Shown one piece after another: positions 57,642 through 64,000 of a stretch of 64,000 nt of DNA. The position numbers were made by a program, and so were the translations under genes. Each line of letters starts with the position of its first letter. Within the stretch, counting starts at the first letter, position 1. A model generated the notes under the pieces. It saw only the letters and a program-made list of their open reading frames with translations. It was not told the origin of the DNA and did not search any database. This DNA comes from Siphonobacter aquaeclarae (lineage in GTDB: Bacteria > Bacteroidota > Bacteroidia > Cytophagales > Spirosomataceae), in contig NZ_FNGS01000011.1 in the NCBI RefSeq assembly GCF_900103285.1, positions 124,001 through 188,000 of the forward strand, given 5' to 3'.

Positions 57642-60151
57642 CGACGCAGAACAACCGGTCCCAGCAACCCGGAAGGTTCCGGCTCCCATTTCGAGGCGTC
57701 GAACGGTTCGTACCGGATGCTGACAAAATTGATATCATAAAACTTCCGCCAGGGAAATTTCTCCGCATCCAGCGCGCGGATGCGGTTGGCGGACAGATTG
57801 GTGACGTCTACTTCCAGTTTGTTTTCTGCCTTCAGCAAGCCCGACGGAAGCCGGAGCCGGTGCGGGAGGCACCAGGTTTTACCGACTACCTGATCGTTCA
57901 GCCGAACCACCGCCGATTCCCGTACTTCTCCCAGGTCGATGTAGCCGTCTTTCTGGCCTTTCCAGGCTGCGGGCAGCCGGAACGAAAGCGTGTACCGGGC
58001 CGTGCCGCTGAAGGCTTCGCTTTCGACGTGATCGAGCTCCGTCCACGATACCAGCCGGGACGTACCCAGCGCAGGCGGCATTTTCGGCTCTCCTTCCAGA
58101 AAATCAATCTGCCAGATACCTGTAAGATTCAGCGAGTCTTTGAAAACGGGCGTCTCCGGCCAGGGTATTCCTTTGCGGCGTGACGGGTAGGTCTGAATGA
58201 AGACCGACTCGCCCGGTTCGAGCGCGAGCTCCAGCGACAGCGTACTGTCTGCCTGCTGCGCCACCGGCACATAGCCGGCACGCCCGTGAAGCGGGTCAAA
58301 CAACTGGGCAGACAGGCCGGTTGTAGCCAGTCCAATCGGTCCACGGTGGAAGGAATCCGATAAGTTTGTAATAAAATAGATCGTTCCTTCGGCATTTTTC
58401 TTCCGGATAAAGGACAGACCCGGCAAGCGTTCGGCTTTCACACCCAAACCGGTCAGTCCCGAAACCACATCCGGACGGATCGTTACGAGCGGCCGCAATG
58501 CCTCTCTGCGCGTCTTGAATGCCTGTTCATCACGACGATACCCCGCCGTTTTAGCGGGAATATCCTGTTCAAAAAGAATGCGGGCGCCAGCCTTCGCCAG
58601 TCGCTCGAGCGTCCGCAGGGTTTCGTCCGGGAGGAATTCCGCAGCCGGAACAACCAATACCCGGTAGCTCGCACCACCGCCGGATACCAGCTTTCCTTCT
58701 TTCACCGAAAAACTTTCCAGCAAATGATCGGAAACAAAATCAGTTTGGTAACCTGCCTGGCGCAGGTGTGACGCAGTCGCGCCAAAGGGCGTATCGTTCA
58801 GCCAGCGGCGGGAATTGGCATGTACATCAAACAGAAAAGGCGCCTCTCCGGCCGCTACGCCGTGCCAGATATCCTGAATCGGGAAGTACAGCAATACCTG
58901 TGCATCGGGTTTTGCGGCCTGCAGGCGGGTCTGGCATTCGGTGATATACCGGTTCAGTTCCGGCAGATCTTTCCAGAAATGGCTTTGCTGATTGTAGTTG
59001 GTGGAGGCATAAAACAGCCAGCCCGGCCATTTTTCCCCCGGCGGGGAATAGGGAATACCGTGATAAAAGATGTGGTTTACTCCACCCGTAAACAACTCAT
59101 CCACAATCGGTTTGATCTGAGAAAGCGATACCCGGAAATGCTCCCCCAGCCAGGTGGACGTTTCGGAGGAGACCAACGGCCGGCCTGTCAGGTGCGCGGC
59201 TGATGACGCAAACTGCATCGTCAGCGTACCCGGCACGCCGAAGCGCGTCGAATCATAGGCTTTGTCCAGCCGGTAGCCGGGAATCCGGTATTGTTTGCTG
59301 CCGAAGTATTCGGTTTCAGGAATATCAGCCAGCGCGTAGAGATCGAGAATATTGGCCGGCGAACCGTGAGCCTGATCACGGGTTACCTTTCCCTGCGTAC
59401 GGGTCCAGTCGGTCCACTGTTTCGTAAACCGATCGTGAAGCAGTTCAGAAAATGTCGTATGGTAGTCGGCCCACATCCGGCGATCCTCCTCCGACAGGTC
59501 TTTCTTCTTTTGGAGGACAGACATGGGAAGCCTGTATCCCCGTCGGCGCTGAAATTCAGCAGCAAAATCGTTCGTCCAGTTTGCGCCATATACTTCATAG
59601 GAATCATTGTAGTACGACCGGATGCCGTTTCCGGCGGGGAGATTGGCCATGAAATGAGCCAGGTACCGGTCTACCGCTCCGGCGTCATACGGATTAACGA
59701 CGAGGCCTTCGCCGCCCGGCGCTGCCCGTTTGACTTTTTGTCCGGTAGGTACAATCTGCAGGGAATCGTTCCGGAATTCGAACTTCCGCGCACCATCGGC
59801 TGTGGGTACCCACGGCCCGCCGTACGGCCAGCCCGTCCCGAGTGACAGGTCGATGCCCATCCCCCGTTTGGCGGCTTCGCGGACGGTGAAGGTCAGCATA
59901 TCATTCCACTTCGGGCTGAGAAATGCGAGAAAGTCCTTTTCATATCCTTTGACCCCGTAGATGGGGATGATGTGCAGGCCTCCAAGCCCGGCTCCGGCGA
60001 AATCATCCAGGTTTTTCCGAATGCCTTCTTCGGTGACGGCGCTGCCCATCCACCACCAGTAGGCCCAGGGTTTGGCCGTGTTGACGGGGGTGGGAGACTG
60101 GGCCGTTGCGACGACCGAAAGGAACCAAAACAGGCAAACCAGGTACTTCAT
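57638..60151 (-). CDS. Exported alpha-L-rhamnosidase-like glycoside hydrolase (GH106)
   Basis: This 837-residue protein has a signal peptide (MKYLVCLFWFLSVVATAQ) and a long catalytic region. KPWAYWWWMGSAVTEEGIRKNLDDFAGAGLGG at the start of the mature chain and the GTGWPYGGPWV and NDSYEVYG segments are characteristic of GH106. A C-terminal beta-sandwich (from about 690, NLTGIWQIDF) ends the chain. It would cleave rhamnose from glycans outside the cytoplasm. ATG 60151 replaces a longer frame with no family similarity. Stop overlaps the cdd stop. Confidence 0.85.
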   Translation of the reverse strand: MKYLVCLFWFLSVVATAQSPTPVNTAKPWAYWWWMGSAVTEEGIRKNLDDFAGAGLGGLHIIPIYGVKGYEKDFLAFLSPKWNDMLTFTVREAAKRGMGIDLSLGTGWPYGGPWVPTADGARKFEFRNDSLQIVPTGQKVKRAAPGGEGLVVNPYDAGAVDRYLAHFMANLPAGNGIRSYYNDSYEVYGANWTNDFAAEFQRRRGYRLPMSVLQKKKDLSEEDRRMWADYHTTFSELLHDRFTKQWTDWTRTQGKVTRDQAHGSPANILDLYALADIPETEYFGSKQYRIPGYRLDKAYDSTRFGVPGTLTMQFASSAAHLTGRPLVSSETSTWLGEHFRVSLSQIKPIVDELFTGGVNHIFYHGIPYSPPGEKWPGWLFYASTNYNQQSHFWKDLPELNRYITECQTRLQAAKPDAQVLLYFPIQDIWHGVAAGEAPFLFDVHANSRRWLNDTPFGATASHLRQAGYQTDFVSDHLLESFSVKEGKLVSGGGASYRVLVVPAAEFLPDETLRTLERLAKAGARILFEQDIPAKTAGYRRDEQAFKTRREALRPLVTIRPDVVSGLTGLGVKAERLPGLSFIRKKNAEGTIYFITNLSDSFHRGPIGLATTGLSAQLFDPLHGRAGYVPVAQQADSTLSLELALEPGESVFIQTYPSRRKGIPWPETPVFKDSLNLTGIWQIDFLEGEPKMPPALGTSRLVSWTELDHVESEAFSGTARYTLSFRLPAAWKGQKDGYIDLGEVRESAVVRLNDQVVGKTWCLPHRLRLPSGLLKAENKLEVDVTNLSANRIRALDAEKFPWRKFYDINFVSIRYEPFDASKWEPEPSGLLGPVVLRR

Positions 60152-60299
60152 TCTGTTCAAATTAATCCCGCAAAAGAACAAAATAAAGCTGACAAAGCTG
60201 TCCGGCGCTGTCCCGATTCCCGGAAATGAAATAGGGTTTCTGTGGCGGAAACGAGGATTTCCTTCGAAAAACACAAAAGCCTATTGCGTTTACCTGACA

Positions 60300-60331
60300 C
60301 AAAAAAAGCCGGATACCTGACGGCATCCGGC
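60300..60331 (-). terminator. Terminator of the ROK kinase gene
   Basis: A stem gccggat/atccggc with a 10-base loop is followed by seven T on the minus strand. Confidence 0.8.
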
Positions 60332-60353
60332 CCTTTTCTTCATGGCCTGCTGT

Positions 60354-61295
60354 TTATTCTCCGGCACCGGCGCCGTCCTGTACATCGAAGCACAGGGAAG
60401 CGGCGCCCAGCAGTCCCGCGTCGTTACCGAGGGTGGCACGCGTGATCTGGAGGGTATTGAGGTTGTACGGCGTCAGCCAGTATTGCAGGCGACGGTGTAC
60501 CGCCGGCATGATGAATTCAAACGACGCCGACAGACCGCCTCCGATGAGGATCAGGTTAATATCGAGAATGCGGACGAGGGACGCGAGTCCGTCGCCGAGG
60601 ATTTCCCCTACTTTATCGAAGATCTTCAGCGCCAGGTCGTCTCCTTCAACCGCCGCGGCAACGAGGCCGGTGGTTGAGATAGAGCCGTCGCCGGGAAGCT
60701 GGGTTTCTCCGGTATACTCTGCCCGCATGTTTTCAGCGAGCTGGAGCAGTTCGTTTTTGCCAATATTCCGTTCGAGTACCTTTCCGTTGGCAGACGGGAT
60801 GTGGCCAGGCTCCATCGCATTGCCGTTACCACCCGTGAAGATGCGACGGTTGAGAATAGCCGCTCCGCCAACGCCCGTTCCGAGCGTGATGAAGATGTAG
60901 TTCTCGTCGATTTTCTCTTCGCCGAAGTAGAACTCTCCCAGCGCAGCTGCGTTAGCGTCGTTTTCCAGGAAAAACGAAACACCCGGAAACCGCTTGCTGA
61001 GGTACTCCACGAGGGGAATATTGTTCAGTTCGGGAATAGCTGTGATTTCAATGGGAGTTGTTCTTTTCCGGTTGATCATACCCGGAAGACCGATTCCGAC
61101 TTTCGTGATGGAGGGATGATCGAGCAGTTGCAGGGAAATTGCATCTCCGAGACGTTCCTCAAAGTGTCCCGACTGCCGCCAGCTGAGCGTATCGTGGCTG
61201 TAAAAGTTGGAAATTTTACCCGTGGTAGCATCTACGAGGCCCATTTTGACGTTCGTTCCACCAACGTCTATCCCTAGGTACTGATTATCGGCCAT
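60354..61295 (-). CDS. ROK-family sugar kinase (glucokinase-like)
   Basis: This 313-residue protein has the ATP phosphate-1 loop GIDVGGTNVKMGLVD, the catalytic ENDANAAALGE, and GTGVGGAAILN. The second ROK signature normally includes a CxCGxxGC zinc site before the catalytic His region; here MEPGHIPSANGK lacks the cysteines, though the His is kept. It probably phosphorylates glucose or N-acetyl-hexose, but substrate is not certain. ATG 61295 is the start. Confidence 0.87.
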   Translation of the reverse strand: MADNQYLGIDVGGTNVKMGLVDATTGKISNFYSHDTLSWRQSGHFEERLGDAISLQLLDHPSITKVGIGLPGMINRKRTTPIEITAIPELNNIPLVEYLSKRFPGVSFFLENDANAAALGEFYFGEEKIDENYIFITLGTGVGGAAILNRRIFTGGNGNAMEPGHIPSANGKVLERNIGKNELLQLAENMRAEYTGETQLPGDGSISTTGLVAAAVEGDDLALKIFDKVGEILGDGLASLVRILDINLILIGGGLSASFEFIMPAVHRRLQYWLTPYNLNTLQITRATLGNDAGLLGAASLCFDVQDGAGAGE

Positions 61296-61397
61296 GAATG
61301 AAGGAAACAGGTTTATTAAATTAATTTCAAAACTGGGGCGAAAATAGTGTTTTCTGCTTTTTATCCGGTTAAAATACGACGCCCCGCGTGAAAAAAC

Positions 61398-62129
61398 TTA
61401 CAGATCTCCCAGCTGCGGACGGACCAGAATTTCCTCTACCACAGCGGAAGGTGACAGATGGTAACACGTCCAGAGCAGTTCGGCCACATCCTCAGGCGCC
61501 ATGAAACGGCTTTCAGGCAGGTCGGTACCGGCCCAGCTGTTGGTAAAGGTAGCCCCCGGCAGAATCGCCGTCACTTTCACCTGGTGGGTTTTGAGTTCTT
61601 CGCGGAGGACTTTCGTCATCCCCAGCAAGGCATATTTCGAGATACAGTAAGACCCGCCGTTGGAATAGGCCGTGATACTCGCCGTAGAGCAGACGTTGAC
61701 GATGTAGCCTTTCTTCCGGCTGATCATCCCGCCGACGAGCGCGCGGGTGAGGTGGTAGGCAGAAGCGACGTTTACCTGCATGATGGTCTCAAAGGTCCCC
61801 TCCTCCTCGTTATGTACCTGTCCGGGCAGAAAAACGCCGGTATTGTTGACGAGGAAATCGACCGGACGGCCGAGGGAAGAGACAAACGCCGCGAACCGGT
61901 CCACGTCTTCCCGGCTACCCAGGTCGGCAGCCAGAATGAAAACCCTGCAACCCGGAAAGGCCGATTCCGTGTCCTGACGCAGGGTTTCGAGGTCGCTCCC
62001 ATGCCGGGCTGTAGTCACAACGTCGAAACCGCCGGCCGCAAAACGGCGCAGGATCGCCCGTCCGATCCCTTTGGTTCCGCCGGTCACGACCGCCAGCGGC
62101 CTTGCTTCGTTATTCACTAATTCACTCAT
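61398..62129 (-). CDS. SDR-family NAD(P)-dependent oxidoreductase
   Basis: This 243-residue classical short-chain dehydrogenase has VTGGTKGIGRAIL (cofactor loop), NNTGVF, STASITAYSNGGSYCISKYAL (Ser, Tyr-x-x-x-Lys catalytic residues) and PGATFTNSW. The substrate is not predictable. ATG 62129 was preferred over a TTG two codons earlier. It is transcribed away from the outer membrane protein gene. Confidence 0.9.
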   Translation of the reverse strand: MSELVNNEARPLAVVTGGTKGIGRAILRRFAAGGFDVVTTARHGSDLETLRQDTESAFPGCRVFILAADLGSREDVDRFAAFVSSLGRPVDFLVNNTGVFLPGQVHNEEEGTFETIMQVNVASAYHLTRALVGGMISRKKGYIVNVCSTASITAYSNGGSYCISKYALLGMTKVLREELKTHQVKVTAILPGATFTNSWAGTDLPESRFMAPEDVAELLWTCYHLSPSAVVEEILVRPQLGDL

Positions 62130-62237
62130 AGTCAATCAGTTAATTATCCGTTTGGTAACTTTCCCGAAAGATCGTCCGGAAAAGGGGATACAGAACGGGT
62201 CTACAATCGTTTAATTCGTAAAAAATTTAACCCCAAG

Positions 62238-62984
62238 ATGCGAAAATACGCCCTTCTGTCGGGTTTGTTGCTGGTCGCTTCCCTCGTTCACGCACAATCG
62301 GATTTCTTCATCAAGGTCGGGGCCGGCCTGAGCATTCCATACGGAAAATTCGAAGACGCTGAAACTCAGGACCTCGCAAAGCTGGTCCGGACGGGTCCGA
62401 ATATCGGACTGACGATCGGGCATGATTTCGGCCGTCACTGGGGCCTCGCACTGACCGGCGCCGTCTGGCAGCATGCCGTCCGGAATGAGCGGATGACAGA
62501 ATACCTCAAAGAGCAGTACCTGCCGGCGGCGTATCAGCCGTATGTCAAGTCGCTGGGTACTTCCTCCAACAATTTTCGCTTCGTCACCGGGTACCTCTCC
62601 CCCTATTACGCTTTTTACCTGGGAGAACGCCTGCGTGTAGATATCCGGCTCAACGGCGGTATCATGTATATGCAGTTTCCGGTTATCCGCGGAGACGGTA
62701 CGGCAACGAGCCCGCTCGACGGCAAGGACTATCCGCTGTCGGTTGTTACGGCTGAGTCGAGCGCTGCGTCGTTTACTTACGGAGCCGGCGGCAGCCTGAC
62801 GTACCACGTCACTGGAGCGTTTCGTGTGTTTGCGGATGTGGACGGACTACGCTCCCATCCGAAGTTTGACGATATTTCTGTCAAAGGCAGCCTCGGACCG
62901 GTGACCCTCGACACCGTCCGGCCAGGCTTTACCCAAACCGCCGGAACGCTGAGTATCCGCTTCGGAGCGGGGTTTTTCTTCTGA
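62238..62984 (+). CDS. Outer membrane beta-barrel protein
   Basis: This 248-residue protein has a signal peptide (MRKYALLSGLLLVASLVHAQ) and repeated alternating strands (e.g. RLRVDIRLNGGIMYMQFP, FRVFADVDGLR) ending in LSIRFGAGFFF, a typical barrel closing strand. It has no recognisable ligand domain. It lies 17 bases before the Mla-type permease and could be part of that unit. Confidence 0.83.
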   Translation: MRKYALLSGLLLVASLVHAQSDFFIKVGAGLSIPYGKFEDAETQDLAKLVRTGPNIGLTIGHDFGRHWGLALTGAVWQHAVRNERMTEYLKEQYLPAAYQPYVKSLGTSSNNFRFVTGYLSPYYAFYLGERLRVDIRLNGGIMYMQFPVIRGDGTATSPLDGKDYPLSVVTAESSAASFTYGAGGSLTYHVTGAFRVFADVDGLRSHPKFDDISVKGSLGPVTLDTVRPGFTQTAGTLSIRFGAGFFF

Positions 62985-63001
62985 ACTAATTGATTACAGC
63001 C

Positions 63002-63739
63002 ATGAATCTATTGACCAGACTGGGACGCTATTTTATTTTTCTGGGGATGTTGTTCCGGCGACGGGAAAAAGCTTCCGTCTATGCCCGGCAAACCCTGGAG
63101 GAGGCCGTCCTTCTCGGTATTGACTCCATTTTTATCGTTTCCATCGTATCGACGTTTATCGGAGCGGTAACCTGTGTGCAGACGGCCTACAACCTCGTCA
63201 GTCCATTTATTCCTGATTATGTCATTTCGCTGATTGTCCGGGACATGACGTTGCTGGAGCTGGCTCCGACCATCACATCCATCGTACTGGCCGGAAAGGT
63301 CGGTTCCAATATCGCCAGCGGTCTGGGTACCATGCGGATTTCGGAGCAGGTAGATGCCCTGGAGGTGATGGGTCTTAATTCGGTCTCCTACCTCGTCCTG
63401 CCGAAAATCCTGGCGGCGGTACTGGTTTTTCCGATGCTGATTACGATTGCCGGTTTTCTGTCCATCTGGGGAGGTTATGTAGCCGGTACACTCACCGGCG
63501 CGATCACCCCGGACGAATACATATACGGCATCCGGGCCGATTTTATCCCGTTCAACGTACCTTTCGCGCTGATCAAGACAGTGGTATTCGCGTTTCTGAT
63601 CACTTCTATTTCCGCGTTTCAGGGGTATTATACAGAAGGCGGCGCTCTGGAGGTCGGCAAGGCCAGTACCACAGCGGTAACCAACAGCTGTATCGCCATC
63701 CTTGTGGCCGACTACCTGCTCGCACAGCTCCTTCTTTAA
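63002..63739 (+). CDS. MlaE-family lipid ABC transporter permease
   Basis: This 245-residue membrane protein has the MlaE/YrbE features: FIGAVTCVQTAYNL, ELAPTITSIVLAGKVGSNIASGLGTMRISEQVDALEVMGLN (the conserved EQxDALxxMGxxP region) and a C-terminal TNSCIAILVADYLLAQL span. It belongs to ABC systems that move phospholipids between the inner and outer membranes. The ATG at 63002 is preferred to an upstream non-ATG start. The ATPase gene follows. Confidence 0.9.
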   Translation: MNLLTRLGRYFIFLGMLFRRREKASVYARQTLEEAVLLGIDSIFIVSIVSTFIGAVTCVQTAYNLVSPFIPDYVISLIVRDMTLLELAPTITSIVLAGKVGSNIASGLGTMRISEQVDALEVMGLNSVSYLVLPKILAAVLVFPMLITIAGFLSIWGGYVAGTLTGAITPDEYIYGIRADFIPFNVPFALIKTVVFAFLITSISAFQGYYTEGGALEVGKASTTAVTNSCIAILVADYLLAQLLL

Positions 63740-63774
63740 TAAAGCCATGTAACGGGCCCGGCCCGGATGATACC

Positions 63775-64000
63775 ATGATTGAAATTCAGAATGTAAGCAA
63801 AGCCTTTAACGGACGTCAGGTGCTCGACGGCATCTCCGGTAAGTTTGAACCGGGGAATTGCAGCCTGATCATCGGCGGATCGGGCACCGGGAAATCGGTG
63901 CTGCTGAAGTGCATCATCGGACTTTTTAAGCCGGAAGCCGGCAACGTGTTGTATGCCGGCCGGGATTTCTGGGAGGGCAACGCCGACGTCAAACGGGATA
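63775..64000 (+). CDS. MlaF-type ABC transporter ATP-binding protein (N-terminal part)
   Basis: The frame from ATG 63775 reads MIEIQNVSKAFNGRQVLDGIS and contains the Walker A loop GGSGTGKSVLLKCI at about residues 37-50. It runs off the right edge of the window after about 75 codons. It pairs with the MlaE-like permease just upstream. Confidence 0.9.
   Translation, partial: MIEIQNVSKAFNGRQVLDGISGKFEPGNCSLIIGGSGTGKSVLLKCIIGLFKPEAGNVLYAGRDFWEGNADVKRD

Overview
The window looks like chromosomal DNA of a Bacteroidota bacterium of moderately high GC, probably from Chitinophagales or Cytophagales; the genus cannot be settled by eye. The evidence is: a DAHP synthase–chorismate mutase fusion; an arginine cluster with the acetyl/succinyl-ornithine type of carbamoyltransferase; GIN/DUF2807, ThuA-like, DUF3857 and YCII proteins with signal peptides; a SecA without the C-terminal zinc motif; and many matches to the Bacteroidota -7 promoter element TAnnTTTG. 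There is no rRNA, CRISPR array, transposase or prophage. One tRNA (Gly, CCC) is present.

Layout. 1-5.6 kb: end of an OmpH/Skp chaperone, lspA, proline dehydrogenase, DAHP synthase/chorismate mutase, an MFS transporter and a 45-residue membrane protein. 5.7-15.4 kb: a minus-strand arginine block (GNAT enzyme, then argG-argC-argD-argF'-argB-DraG-like-argE-membrane protein) with hairpins between several genes; argH is absent. 15.7-20.5 kb: aat, an M48 protease coupled to a GIN repeat protein, and a divergent oxidoreductase/HxlR pair. 20.5-24.4 kb: a minus-strand run of three exported proteins (aminotransferase, flavin amine oxidase, Hint-domain protein). 24.7-33.9 kb: proBA, ThuA-like, iron-permease-like, CBS and hydrolase genes, an rRNA methyltransferase, tRNA-Gly, and a TraB/GumN - ECF sigma - membrane protein operon. 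33.9-36.5 kb: a more A/T-rich island with an exported caspase-like protease and a lipoprotein gene interrupted by an in-frame TGA. 36.5-47.7 kb: a beta-barrel protein, queG, grpE-dnaJ, an alpha-galactosidase, small proteins, a 75-bp tandem repeat and secA. 48-64 kb: a FabH-like synthase, two DUF3857 proteins, alkaline phosphatase, acyl-CoA dehydrogenase, cytidine deaminase, a GH106-like rhamnosidase, ROK kinase, SDR, and the start of an Mla-type lipid ABC transporter.

Three themes stand out beyond housekeeping. (1) Many gaps hold hairpins built from short repeated 'words', in at least five distinct word families, plus a tandem array of exactly 75-bp period. (2) One 22-bp palindrome occurs twice between the FabH-like gene and a DUF3857 gene, and once upstream of the acyl-CoA dehydrogenase, which suggests a fatty-acid regulon; beside the first pair is a consensus promoter driving a short region with no reading frame. 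(3) The caspase/lipoprotein island has a promoter whose -33 and -7 elements both lie in an inverted repeat. Promoter, operator and function calls are from reading the sequence; no database search was possible.
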